The notes: generated by a model from the letters alone, not told the origin. Shown: positions 24,143-34,814, counted from the stretch's first letter. The stretch is DNA of 64,000 bases from Tieghemostelium lacteum (GCA_001606155.1 LODT01000020.1:248001-312000), one strand, 5' to 3'. A program made the numbers and translations.

Positions 24143-25273
24143 ATGTCTAAAAGTAACAAAGTGAATATCTCTACCAACAGTAGCACTTCATCTAGAGATA
24201 ATGTGGATAATTCGGTAAAAAAAACTTTTGATGATAAACTGGAAACAACATCAGGTGACGATGATTTAGATAAAATTCTATCAATAATTAAAGAATGTAA
24301 TTATACATTAGTAAATTCAATAACCAATACTGAAGAAATTCAAAAAGAAAAAGAAGAGGTAGAGGATCTAGTAAATAATCAAGTATTCAATGACGAGAAA
24401 AGACTAAAAAAACTACAATACAATGTATCTTTTGAAACTGAAAATCTAATGAAAACTTTAATGAAATTGGATTCTCTTATTATTGTTGGTCATATTAAAC
24501 ATTCACATAAATTAAAAAAAGAAAGAAGAAAGCAAAAAAAAACAGATTTTACTTATAATAATGAAACAGAGGTAAATATATTCTTTGAATTAAATAGTTT
24601 CATTTCAGTGGAATATTAATTTGTAATTACAAATTAGGATATTTCTTCAAATTCAAGCTATACTTCAAATACATCTTCTTTTAGTTCAGCTTCAAGTGGT
24701 TCAAGTGGATCAAGTGGAGAAGATGTTTCGCCTAAATTTGGACCACATAAATTAAGAAAGTATAAGAAGAGACTGGTAAATAGAATTATTAGATTAGTAG
24801 ACTATTTGGATACCCTATCTGCTGATATTAAAGAGATAAAATTAAAATATGAAAAACAAGTGGAATTAAATCAAAAAAATGATGATGATTTCAATAAATC
24901 CATTCCAATTATGGATGGAAATAATAAACATGCTGGTTTTAGAAGCCAAACTGTACAGAAAAACCCTCAACCACAACAATCACAAAGAAACACATACCCC
25001 TATAACCATAAAACAGGGAAGAAATCTTCTCCTAAAACCAAGAGTAATAATAACAACAATTTAAATAGAGATATTGGAAATCTCAATTTCTTAGACGATT
25101 CAAATCAATTTGAATATGATGATCCAAATGAATATAGTGACTATTCCAATTATGATAACTATACACCAACTGAATCTCCAATGGAGAGATTAAATCGTTA
25201 TAATACTCAACAAAGACCACAACAACCAAACCACTATCGCCATTTCCAACATAACCCATTTGGTAGATTTTAA
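24143..25273 (+). CDS. Probable BAG-domain Hsp70 co-chaperone
   Basis: Two exons, 24143-24571 and 24638-25273, phase 0; 354 residues. Helical, charged residues 55-112 end in LMKTLMKLDSLII, and residues about 176-212 contain HKLRKYKKRLVNRIIRLVDYLDTL. Together these match the pattern of BAG helices 2 and 3: the 'LD' at the helix 2 end, then Arg/Lys pairs and a terminal 'VDYLDTL'. If so, the protein binds the Hsp70 ATPase domain as a nucleotide-exchange factor. The two helices are separated by about 60 residues of Lys-rich then Ser/Gly-rich sequence, much longer than the usual turn, and the intron falls inside this insert. The C-terminus is Asn/Gln/Pro/Tyr-rich. The BAG call rests on pattern only. 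Confidence 0.65.
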
Positions 25274-25360
25274 TTATCAGAATATTAAATTAAAATAAAA
25301 ATAGTACAAACACACAATTCATTTGTATATACACTAATAAAATTCAACTTGAATTTTTAT

Positions 25361-26962
25361 TTAGAAACAAGTTTGGTTTTGTAGAATCATTGAATTCAAT
25401 GATGGAGTTAGTTGTTGTTGAAGTTCTTCGTGTGGAATAATTTGAATTCCAGGACCGCCAAAATTCAATTGTTCCCATCTAGCTTTACATTCTAATGCGG
25501 TTCTTGGAATTTTAGTTTGTCTTCCTCTTGCCATCACCTTACTAACCTCCATCCAATTGATATCACGACCATCTAATTTATTTTCCATTACTTTTTTCTG
25601 TAGAATCTCATCTTCTCTCGGAGACCAAGGTACCTCTCTAGACATACAAGACTTAAAGTATTGATAACGACATTGAATATCAGTACGAGTTTTAATCTCA
25701 CTAGCAACATTCTTCCAAGATTGACCATGTTTTTCAACCAGTTGAAAAAGTTTAGATTCTTCATCTTCATCCCAAGAACCTTTTCTAATAGCTGGACAGA
25801 GTACTCTCTTCCAATGTTGAGCACATTGAGCTCCAGTTTTTCCACCAGCAATTTGATGTGCAATCTTCTTCCATTGTTTATCACCATGTTCATGAACGAG
25901 TTGAATGAGTTTCTGACTCTCTTCTTTTGTCCATTTATTTGGTGGATTTCTCAGACCTCTACTAACTGATTTTCTAACTCTTTCTCTTTTCTTTTTCTGA
26001 CCTGGTTCGTCTTTATTTGACAACTCTAATGACTTTAAATCAATATTTAATTCATTTTCTTCCACACCAGAGTCTTTTAGAAAATTTACCATTTTTTGGT
26101 TAGGTTCCATCGAGACAAATAAATCAACTAGAAATTGAAATATAGTTTTGTAATTAACATCCATTACTGCAATGACACGAAGTTCCAATAGAAAATTTCT
26201 AAATGATATCTCTTCAGATAGATATTCTACAATGGCATTATAAAGTTGTTCTCTACCATAATTATCCATCATTGACCAGACAACTGGTGACATGTAGTCT
26301 CTGAGTTGATCTTCATAATCATCTTCCATTAACTCCATTGAAGGTGGTGATTCTACAAAATTACTACTGGAATTTAAAGATTGTTGATTATTTTGTAATT
26401 GTGGAGTTTGTTGAATTTGTTGTTGTTGTAGTTGTTGTTGTTGCTGATGTTGTATTGGCTGTTGAGGTGGTTGAGGTGGATTAAATTGATTATAAATATG
26501 AGTACCAGAATCTAAATCTATATTCATTTTAATTGGACTATTTATAAGAGGGTTAATGGGATTGGAGGTATTTTGAAATTGAGGTGAAAATTGTGGTACG
26601 ATATGTGAGGAGCTGGTGTTTGGGTAATATGATGAATTTGCCAATAATGCTGGTGTTGGTGGTGACAGTGAATGTAGTGGTCTTTTTCGTGGTGGAGGTG
26701 ATGGTGAATTTAAATTAATATTTTCAGGTACTCTTACATCTTGACTTAAAGAACTATTTGTATATTGTGTAGTTAAACTTCCAGAGCCAGTTAGATTATT
26801 TATGATATTACTAGTACCGATATTTGATGAACTAGTTGGTGAATTATTATTTGAATTTCCATTACTATTTGGATTGGTGTTGTTATTGGGTACGCAATAC
26901 TGTGAGTATCCATAGGGGTTAGGAGATGGAGACACAGGATAAACTAAAGGATTTATCATCAT
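25361..26962 (-). CDS. Three-repeat Myb transcription factor
   Basis: Single exon, 533 residues from the start chosen at 26962. An in-frame ATG at 26998 is followed by A-rich codons that look like 5' UTR. Three Myb repeats fill residues about 340-498: NKWTKEESQKLIQLVHEHG, then KGSWDEDEESKLFQLVEKHG, then PWSPREDEILQKKV with a longer third repeat (GRDINWMEVSKVM). The regularly spaced Trp residues mark helix-turn-helix DNA binding. The N-terminal half is Pro/Asn/Gln-rich with Ser/Pro motifs (SPSPPPRKRPLHSLSPP), followed by a non-repetitive helical stretch (about 225-300, LRDYMSPVVWSMMDNYGREQL) that may be a protein-interaction region. The gene converges on the BAG gene, with 87 bases between stops. 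Confidence 0.92.
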   Translation of the reverse strand: MMINPLVYPVSPSPNPYGYSQYCVPNNNTNPNSNGNSNNNSPTSSSNIGTSNIINNLTGSGSLTTQYTNSSLSQDVRVPENINLNSPSPPPRKRPLHSLSPPTPALLANSSYYPNTSSSHIVPQFSPQFQNTSNPINPLINSPIKMNIDLDSGTHIYNQFNPPQPPQQPIQHQQQQQLQQQQIQQTPQLQNNQQSLNSSSNFVESPPSMELMEDDYEDQLRDYMSPVVWSMMDNYGREQLYNAIVEYLSEEISFRNFLLELRVIAVMDVNYKTIFQFLVDLFVSMEPNQKMVNFLKDSGVEENELNIDLKSLELSNKDEPGQKKKRERVRKSVSRGLRNPPNKWTKEESQKLIQLVHEHGDKQWKKIAHQIAGGKTGAQCAQHWKRVLCPAIRKGSWDEDEESKLFQLVEKHGQSWKNVASEIKTRTDIQCRYQYFKSCMSREVPWSPREDEILQKKVMENKLDGRDINWMEVSKVMARGRQTKIPRTALECKARWEQLNFGGPGIQIIPHEELQQQLTPSLNSMILQNQTCF

Positions 26963-28245
26963 TGTTAAAATTATTTTTGTTTTTTTTAAAATTTGCAATA
27001 TTACAATAATTAAATATAAATATAAATAAATATAAATACTAATAATAATAATTTACTTATATAAATGACAACAGCAAATTAAAAGATAGTGAATTTGAAT
27101 ATTATAAAAAATATTGTTATTATTGTAATACTTTAATTTGAATTAAAAAAGTAAATAGTAAAATTAAATAAAAAAAGGATATTGAATAAATATATATAAA
27201 TAAATAATAATACTGGTGGAAATAAAAAAACAAATATTTATATAGAGTTTTTAATTTCCATTTTTCCGATTGCAATCATCAATTGCTCTAAACACACATC
27301 TTTAAAATATCACGATTTTTACCACCATTTAAACATAACTGTCTGTATAGTTTTTGTTAAAATGAATTTCTTTTTCTCTTGAGTGTGAGAAACAACAATC
27401 CCCTTAAAATCATATGACTGAATCTGGATAGTAGTATTTTAATAATTTTTTGAACCATCTACATCAATAAATCTATAACACCCCAACATATTGGTGTTAT
27501 TGATTTGTCTATAAGTGATGATTTACAACCATTTTATTAATTATTATTTTAAAGTCTATCTTTTTGTTTTTTGTATTTACATGTCTTTTTGTTTTTTGTG
27601 TGTGGGGTGTGTTTAGTAGGGTGTGTTTAAAAGTGTGTATGTTGGTGTGATTTTAAAAGGAATAATTCACTTTCCTTCACCTCTATAATATAGGTTTTAT
27701 ATATGATTTATCAGTGTATTTCATAAGAAATCCTTTCATTGTTTTATGAATAATGAATTCACGGAATTCATATTCAACTAACACATTTAATAGGTGAAAT
27801 AAAGATAGAGGTAATCTAGATATGATAACCTCAATTATCTTTTTATTTGTATGGAGTTATCCGAATGAATTTATTTGAAGCACACACATTCAAGATGATA
27901 TCATAATAATAAAAATAATAAAAAAAATAAAACAAAAATAAATTTAAACTAACTTTCATTTGACGATGATTTCTCAAGTTTGATCTCAAAAATTAAATAT
28001 AGATTTGAATTTAGATTAGAGATCGATGAGATTGTGATTGGGTGTTGTTTTCTCTTTTCTTAATTCTATCTTGTAATATAGACAGATAAATTTGATAATG
28101 ATTTACAATTATTTTTCATCAATTGTATATAATGTGGATACTTTCTATTTATAGATTTGGATTATTTACAAATTTATTTAAAAAACCTGTCTTTTTGACA
28201 CGATATTATATTATTATAATAGTATTTTAATATAATGTACATTAA
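26963..28245. other. Myb upstream region with GT boxes
   Basis: About 1.28 kb between the Myb start and the PPME1 stop, both minus strand, so mostly Myb promoter. It contains a GT-box cluster at 27598-27650 (TGTGTGGGGTGTG, AGGGTGTGTTT, GTTGGTGTG). No ORF or RNA gene seen. Confidence 0.6.
27598..27650. promoter_or_regulatory. GT-rich (G-box-like) cluster upstream of the Myb gene
   Basis: At least three GGTGTG/GGGTGTG words in 50 bases, about 640 bases upstream of the Myb start codon, in otherwise A/T DNA. GT-rich G-boxes bound by G-box factor control cell-type genes in Dictyostelium; assigning that role here is inference. Confidence 0.4.
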
Positions 28246-29415
28246 TTATTTTAATCTATGAATAAATTCTAATAATGTTTCTGCTGTTGAAATTGGGTTC
28301 TTTGAACAAATATGATTAGTTAATACATCAAAATAATAATAATAATAATAATAATAATTAATATTGAATCTTACATCTTCTTGAATTACATGACCACATT
28401 GAGCTAATACAATTAACTGAAATTTCCCTTGCATTTGGGCAATTGTTAATTCTTTATCAAGTCTGTCAGTACCAGCAAGTAACAGTAGTTTTAATGCTTT
28501 ACAAGCTAGAAAATCTTTTGAAAGACCTGTAAACCAATCTTTCCAATACTGTTCAGTTTGTTCAAGATCAGTTATCCAATGATACTTTTGATCTTTATCA
28601 GAGTATCTAATTTGAGAAGGTATACTGACTCTAGCAGACTCAACATTCTTTATAGTAGCACTTGTAACACTCCATTTAATTGCATCTTTAATCTCTTTAA
28701 ATGATCTAGGTCTCTTTTCAATTATTGATCTCATAGAAGATAGAGCAGACAATGCAGTACCTTCAACTACATCAATAACAATTATCGCCATTAAATTTTG
28801 AACTAGAGGTGCTGATTTTACAACAACTGCTCCACCTAGTGAATGTCCTACTAATACAACTTTAAATCCACTGTTATCTTCATCACTACTATTATTATTA
28901 TTATTATTGTTATTATTATTTAAAATCTCTTGACAATAATAATTTACAAGAGTACTACAATCATTGATTAGTGTACCAATTGAAAGATCATTATTATCGT
29001 TTGTTTTAGTTTCACCATGTCCTCTAGAATCATAACACATTATCCTATATCTCTTTTTTTCATTTTTTTTCATGATTTGCTATATAGTGTATTAGTAAAA
29101 CAATCTCATATAATTATAAAATATATGATATGGTTTAGAACCTACTGATACTAAACTCCAAGATAGTGATGTATAACCACCTCCATGTAAAAACACAAAT
29201 AAATAACCACTTGTAATATCAATATTTGATTCATATATTCTAAAGGTATTGGTCGTGCCTGCTATTGTTATATCTCTACTATTATCAAAATATTGGTTCC
29301 ATTCTACTTTATAATATTCAGAATCATCAATTTCCGTTGTATTTTTATTGTGGCTATTTAGTAGATTGGAGTCACCAATAGGTGGTAAATTCCCTTTGTA
29401 CATTGATCTGAACAT
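28246..29415 (-). CDS. ppme1: Protein phosphatase methylesterase 1
   Basis: Alpha/beta hydrolase that removes the C-terminal methyl ester from PP2A catalytic subunit. Three exons: 29415-29146, 29079-28375 and 28299-28246, all phase 0; 342 residues. Landmarks are VFLHGGGYTSLSWSLVS, then YDSRGHGETK, the nucleophile elbow VGHSLGGA, VIDVVEGTAL (catalytic Asp region), the SVTSATIKNVESARVSIPSQI segment typical of PPME1, and CGHVIQED with the catalytic His. The last intron (28300-28374, 75 nt) is a multiple of three and has no in-frame stop, so an intron-retained reading would add 25 residues including poly-Tyr. The spliced form restores the family's short ending after the Glu-Asp. A poly-Asn insert lies before the GHSLGGA strand. 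Confidence 0.93.
28300..28374 (-). other. 75-nt in-frame, stop-free intron of the PPME1 gene
   Basis: Donor GTAAGA, acceptor TTCAAAG on the minus strand, with an ATT/TAT run. It keeps frame and lacks stops, so simple ORF calling merges it with the exons. The family's conserved end (His-x-x-x-Glu-Asp followed by a short helix) supports splicing. Confidence 0.75.
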
Positions 29416-29709
29416 CTTTAAATTAAAATTAAAATATAAAAATTAAAATATAAAAAAAAATAAAAAATTAATAATGTGTAGTGTGTTGTAATTATAAAAT
29501 GGTGATGTTAGATAGTTTCAAAACATGAATGTAAATAAAATTTAAATTGGGTTCCAAGATATTTTTATTTTGAATACAAATTAAATTTTTAAATTTTAAA
29601 TTTACATAATTTTTCGGTGTGTGGTGGTTAAGTGTTGGGTTTTTAACAAATCTCATTTGCCAAATGTAATATTTTGTAACAATATTGACAATAGACAGAC
29701 TGTAATAAC

Positions 29710-31029
29710 ATGATAGAAAAAGAAGATTATGAAAAATCACAAGAAATAATACAACAAGAGCTCTTAGAACTCATAGAAAAACATAAAAGTGATCCGGTGG
29801 AAAGATGGAGAAAACCAATGGAGCATCTATACCAATACTCTTGCACCAGTGGTTACATTCAAGAAGATAGGTTGAAACTTAATATTATCTACCCAGTATT
29901 CCTACAACACAATTATGGCAAAGTTCCATTTCAAGTGACTATCAACTGCTCTAAACCTGAGATTATAGCCGGTGTTAAAACACAGTCTATCAATTACCTA
30001 AACTATCAAGGTCAATGTGTCATATGTTTTGAGAATATAGGATCACAATCGAGAAAAGGTCTGAGATGCTTTGAATTTCAGTGTAATGGTAAACAATTCT
30101 TTCGACAGTTTCCTCCATACCCCTACTTTCAACATCATAATATTATTATAGACAGAGAGCATAGACCTCAGCTACTTGCAAGAGACACTATAAAAGAACT
30201 TTTAATGATTTCAAAGTCCATGCCAGGCTATAAAGTTGCTTCTAATTCGGATAAGGAAGGCACTGGAGTTACGAATCTCTCACATAGACACTACCAGAGC
30301 GGGGACCACCAATTTTCAGTATATTTCTCCGATGTCAAGAAAGAGTGGTTGTGTGACAATGGAATTAGTGTTCAATGGTTACACTATCCTTGTTGTTGTC
30401 TGAGAATAGTTGGTAAAGATCAGAGTTCAGTTGAAGAGGTTGTCTATAGACTTTTTATTACATGGAAGACTGGTCAGTTCAATAACCTAATTAACGATCT
30501 ACAAACATGTTCATTGATATCTTGTTATGATCATATCACAGGTGACTATGAATTTCTATTTTTTCCTCGTAATGCTGAACAACCCAGATTCTTAACGCGA
30601 CCACTATTGCAATGTATCAAAAAAGAATTTGTTGGAATTTTTGAATTGTGTGGTTTTGCAATACTTCCAGTGAGATTAAAGGTACAATTGGAACAGTTAT
30701 CTGAACTACTCTCCAATTTTCATAAAAATCATATAACAATAGACATATTACAATCCAATTTTCAACAATATTTCAATCCACCTGATGATTTAGTAATGTT
30801 CAAAGAATGGATAAAGAAATACTATTTGGTAAACTATTGTAATCAATATCAAAAGGAGTCAACTTATAATTGTAATGTGATGTTTGACACTAAATCCATT
30901 TTAGACCTTTCAGTACAACAAACATTTATAGATATTTTAACAGACAATTCTCCCATTTCACCATCAGATTCTGAGGGTAATCTACAAAATTTAATATCAC
31001 AATCAAATATCCCCTTCAAAAACGTATGA
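29710..31029 (+). CDS. Probable GalT/HIT-superfamily protein (DUF4922-like)
   Basis: Single exon, 439 residues. No signal peptide or membrane segment. At residues about 190-200 the sequence SHRHYQSGDH gives a His-x-His-x-Gln pattern, like the active site of galactose-1-phosphate uridylyltransferase and other branched HIT enzymes. Downstream, LHYPCCCLRIVG and the strand YEFLFFPRNAEQPRF (about residue 285) resemble the 'YP' and 'FPR' blocks of the DUF4922 group. This suggests a nucleotidyl-transferase or phosphorylase, but the substrate cannot be read from sequence. Two Cys-x2-Cys-like clusters (GQCVICFENIG) are present without a full zinc-finger pattern. The C-terminal 100 residues are less conserved in appearance. 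The family call is tentative. Confidence 0.6.
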   Translation: MIEKEDYEKSQEIIQQELLELIEKHKSDPVERWRKPMEHLYQYSCTSGYIQEDRLKLNIIYPVFLQHNYGKVPFQVTINCSKPEIIAGVKTQSINYLNYQGQCVICFENIGSQSRKGLRCFEFQCNGKQFFRQFPPYPYFQHHNIIIDREHRPQLLARDTIKELLMISKSMPGYKVASNSDKEGTGVTNLSHRHYQSGDHQFSVYFSDVKKEWLCDNGISVQWLHYPCCCLRIVGKDQSSVEEVVYRLFITWKTGQFNNLINDLQTCSLISCYDHITGDYEFLFFPRNAEQPRFLTRPLLQCIKKEFVGIFELCGFAILPVRLKVQLEQLSELLSNFHKNHITIDILQSNFQQYFNPPDDLVMFKEWIKKYYLVNYCNQYQKESTYNCNVMFDTKSILDLSVQQTFIDILTDNSPISPSDSEGNLQNLISQSNIPFKNV

Positions 31030-31912
31030 AATAAAAGAAGTCAACTTCTTAATTATTTTTGAATTTGAAGGGATTTAAAAGTGACAGCGTAGGTTCTGTT
31101 CTGTACCGATCTCGAGTCTAACCATGAATGTGTATATCCAATAAATCCATCAAATCATTTATAATAAAAAGGAAGATTGATTTTTTTGAACATTAAAATT
31201 TGGATAGCCTCTTATATGCAACAAGGGGTTGTCTTTCATATATGTCAATCACAGGTCTGTAGACAACCAAAATCTCCAAAAAATCTTCACTGTTTTTTTT
31301 TATTTTTTTTTTAATAATGTTTTCTATTGTCCAATGAAATTGAGTTGTCAAGATATCACTCGGTAAACAGTCTGCAAAAAAATGATGATTTTTTACTTCT
31401 CTCTTTAAGAGTAATAATATTAGGATTCTAAAGTGAAGTTTTATTATAAAATGGAGAGTGTATCTAGATTATATAATAGTTTTATAAAAGAATATATAAC
31501 TCACTTGTATAAGTAAAGGAAAATATCAGAGGTAAGTCTGGAGGATCCTCAAAATTAATTTTTTTGGGATTACTGTGACATATGGTGACAAAATCTTTAG
31601 ATTTAAGACATCTAAACAAGAAGAGATTTAATTTAATAATTTTCATGATCAAACATTTTTTTTGTTGATATTTTATCACTCGTTTCATTTGACCAATCTG
31701 AGAGTGATAAATGAATTTTTTAATTGAAAAGTTTTAGGGTAAATCAATCACATAGGTGCGGGTATGATCGTCCAATTGATACTTAAATTCAATAAATTAG
31801 TGATATTTGATATTTTTTTTTTAATCACTCTTATTATTGTATTATTCTCTTTTACTTTACATTGTATTATCTATAAATATTAAAAAATTAATTAATTGTA
31901 TAATTATAAAAT
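31030..31912. other. Intergenic with a possible hairpin
   Basis: AT-rich DNA upstream of the first small secreted-protein gene. It contains an 8-bp perfect stem (GGTTGTCT at 31227 and AGACAACC at 31261) around a 26-nt loop, inside a locally GC-richer stretch of about 31200-31270. A 68-codon minus-strand reading frame (31482-31688) looks like chance. Confidence 0.55.
31227..31268. other. Candidate hairpin (possible ncRNA)
   Basis: GGTTGTCT at 31227-31234 pairs perfectly with AGACAACC at 31261-31268, with a 26-nt loop. The surrounding 70 bases are richer in G/C than neighbouring DNA. No Dictyostelium class I RNA motif or upstream CCCATAA element was found, so this is only a structural candidate. 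Confidence 0.3.
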
Positions 31913-32551
31913 ATGAAAGTTTCAAATATTTTAGTTATTTTACTTGTTGCCATATGTGTCCAACAGAGTTATGGAATTTGGTATAATTTAATGCCATATT
32001 CAAACTCATTATGCGCTGGTGCTCAGTATGGTGTTGGATATTCAACTCTTACCAATTATTGTCTTAGTGTTTTTGAAAGTTATCTTGGATACAGATTAAC
32101 TGCATTGGGTACTGCTTTGACATACAAATATTGGTACAGTCCAGGTAAATATTGTCCAGTTGCTTACAATAGAACTCAAACCTATACCGTAGGTGTATGC
32201 AACCAAGGTGGTTACAATACTTTGATTGACTATGCTGAATACATGTATGCCAACACCTCTGTCAATCCAGTCTATCCTAAAGTTGCACCAGGTCAAGTTG
32301 GTACCACTATTCTCTGGACTTTCTACGATCTCACATGTACCAATATCATGGGTTACCAATACATTATCAATGGTACTACTGTATATGATTCTGCTGCTGA
32401 TGAATCATACCTCTACTACTGTGTCAATGGGTCACCATACAGACAATGGTGTTCAGGTCACTCTGGTTGTTTGAACCCACAAAATGCCACAAGACCATGG
32501 TGTACTCAAAACTTTAACTTATATTTAGCCTCTACCACTACTTGTGTATAA
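31913..32551 (+). CDS. Small secreted Cys-rich protein, paralogue A
   Basis: Single exon, 212 residues. Residues 1-21 form a signal peptide (MKVSNILVILLVAICVQQSYG). The mature protein starts IWYNLMPYSNSLCAGAQYGVGYS and ends with a Cys near the last residue. It is rich in Tyr, Asn, Thr and Cys with several N-glycosylation sequons. It is clearly homologous to the gene at 34815-35480: shared WYNxxPYxxxxCxGxxYGVGYS opening, DLTCTxIxGYxY block, YYCxxGxPYRxxC block, and the ending TTCV/TVTCV. The conserved cysteines suggest several disulfides. Function unknown. No membrane anchor, so probably released or lumenal. Confidence 0.85.
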   Translation: MKVSNILVILLVAICVQQSYGIWYNLMPYSNSLCAGAQYGVGYSTLTNYCLSVFESYLGYRLTALGTALTYKYWYSPGKYCPVAYNRTQTYTVGVCNQGGYNTLIDYAEYMYANTSVNPVYPKVAPGQVGTTILWTFYDLTCTNIMGYQYIINGTTVYDSAADESYLYYCVNGSPYRQWCSGHSGCLNPQNATRPWCTQNFNLYLASTTTCV

Positions 32552-34814
32552 ACAATCATTTATACATACTATTAACCACCTAGAATATTCTTTCCTCTTA
32601 ATAGTCAAAGGAATACAAATTTAATAAAAACAAATATCAAAACAAAGGTGTTTGTATTTAAAATATCATGATATGTAGGTTCTTTTTTTTTTAGAATCAA
32701 TTGTAATTGATCAAAAAGTTTGATTATAATCCTTGGTGGGATTTTCATATATTTCCAGGCACAATTAGATATATCCAAGATTCTTATGAAATTTGTAATG
32801 CAACTATTAAAAATGTTAATCATCTAAAAGAGGTTGGTGGTGCCTTTTGATCAGGAAGCTTATGGTTTATACATAAAAAATGTATAAAAAACATATTTTC
32901 ATTAATAAGAGAAATACTAAATTTTGTCTATCTAGAAAACACAGTCTATACAAACCAAATAAAAAAAGTTGTTGGTTCATTAAGAAATTGAGCATTTTAT
33001 AAAATTTAGTGATGTTGTAAAAGTAATCATTTTCCCTATCTTTTTATCATATAATATGTCATTATTCTTCTTCCTCATATAATTTCATTTCGATCACTTT
33101 GTGGATATTGGTCCAATCTATAAAGTTGTACCCTTCCTCCTAACACCAATTACTGTAATTTCAGAAATATATAGTTTTTGACATGTAAATGCGAAGGACT
33201 GATGAAACACCCTTCAAGTGATCAAAAGTCGCAAATCGGATAGTTTAAATATTCTTGCGATACTTACTATATCTTAAAGTTTAGATATAGAGGTTATAGA
33301 TGGTCCCAAAACATCATCGTAAAAAATTATGAAAATCTTTTGAATACATTACATCATTGTAATCAAAATTAACAATGAAGAAAAAAAAAATTGAAAATAT
33401 CTTTTTCCCCAATAATGATATCAAACATCTGAAGAAAGTGACCGCTTTGATAGAAGAAGACAAATAGCACAATGCATTGATGAAAATGCATATTTTAAAT
33501 ATTTTAAATGCAACCAATGAATATTATCATTTTATAAAAAAATTTGTAAAATATGAGAATAAAATAATATTATTGTAAAAAAATATCTTTATTATTGATT
33601 CTTTATTTTTAAAAAGTTGATTATTATATTTTAATAAATTTGAAATTTTAAAATAATTGATTACCTGGTCATTCATTGAAATAAACTTTACAATATGTAA
33701 AACATTAGATTTGTAAATAATGTCAAAAGTTTGAAAATGAGTTCCAAGATTTGACACTTTTACTTGAATTTTGTTGTCTTTTTTCGAAACAGTTTGGTGA
33801 AAAGAACAATCACAAAATTATGAGAAATATAAACTTTCCATTTTAAAAAGCAGTTGACATTGGTTGATATAACAATGTAAAATCTGAGATTGTATGATAT
33901 TTAGGTTGAAGTTTGCAAAGATTTTAGATAACCAACCCCAACATGGTTGATTTTACATTTTAAATCATGTATATTTTTGACTATTCCTTAGAAAGAAATT
34001 GTAGAGCAGCTAGACCCATAGTGAGCGCTCTACATCGGATAAATAAATACAAACACAGGATTCTTTTAAATCAATTTTGAAATTTACTATTATTGAGAAA
34101 ATACCATTATTTTAAAATACTTTGCAGATTAGGTCAAGGTTACAAAAAGAGGAATAAAAGTGTGATCCAAATTTACAAACACTAAGATATTTTTACATTT
34201 TTCTCTATGAAATAGTGTTTTTTCAAATATTTCAGATCATTTCTTAAAGTGAAGAAAGTAACTAAGTTTTTTTTTTTTAAAAATATACGCACCATGACAG
34301 TGATCTCACCCACACTCACTTTACAATGAAAAACAAAAAGAATGAAAATTAGCGGTTAGTGGAGAACTTCTATGTAATAGATAGATTATCATATCAAATA
34401 GAGACAGAAAAAAATCTGAATAAAATGTACTTTGGATTTGACTGTTTGGGAGTTCACTTCGAATTAATCTCCAACCCTATAGAAGTTGTGGGCAAGTCCT
34501 TTGAAGGACTGTTGATTTTTATTTCCACTCGCTCCTTTGCATTAATGAATGACACATTCCCTGTAGGCACTTCAATATCTTTACCATCACTTTTTGTTAA
34601 AACTTTAAGATTTTTCTATAATGATAATGTGACATTAAATCTAATGATTTCATTGCGTGTTCGTGTAACTTTTAACCAACAACTATCCAACTGGAAAAAA
34701 TCCCTATTTAAACCTTCACAAAGTTTTTCATATTCATTCATCAAAACTAACAAATATATAAACTAAATAATTAAATATATAAATATATAAAAATATTGTA
34801 ATAATAATAATAAA
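32552..34814. other. 2.3-kb gene-free gap between secreted paralogues
   Basis: No intact gene. Short open stretches on the minus strand (32605-32823, 33314-33517, 33527-33757) and a plus-strand 135-codon frame without an ATG (34359-34766) could be eroded coding DNA, but no frame shows similarity to the flanking paralogues or another family I recognise. It holds a strong hairpin at 34001-34033. The last 60 bases before 34815 look like an ordinary dictyostelid promoter and 5' leader. Confidence 0.5.
34001..34033. other. Strong hairpin (candidate ncRNA or regulatory structure)
   Basis: The 5' arm GTAGAGCAGCT (34001-34011) pairs with AGCGCTCTAC (34024-34033) over ten base pairs with one bulged A; the loop is 12 nt (AGACCCATAGTG). 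The stem is GC-rich for this genome. The arm resembles a tRNA D-arm word, but no acceptor stem, anticodon arm or T arm can be placed around it. Confidence 0.4.

Noticed and set aside
31090-31140. Possible tRNA T-arm (CTCGAGTCTAACC)
   Set aside because: No A box, acceptor stem or anticodon arm could be placed; no tRNA was found anywhere in the window.
33195-33250. CTGATGA word suggesting a C/D snoRNA or hammerhead core
   Set aside because: No matching D box (CTGA) at the right distance and no stem II for a hammerhead.
32605-33757. Three short minus-strand frames between the secreted paralogues, suspected gene remains
   Set aside because: Isolated, in different frames, rich in Ile/Phe/Lys/Asn, no shared motif with the paralogues or another family.
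34359-34766. 135-codon plus-strand frame directly before paralogue B
   Set aside because: Starts with GTG, lacks an ATG near its start, and runs through what looks like the promoter and leader of the next gene.
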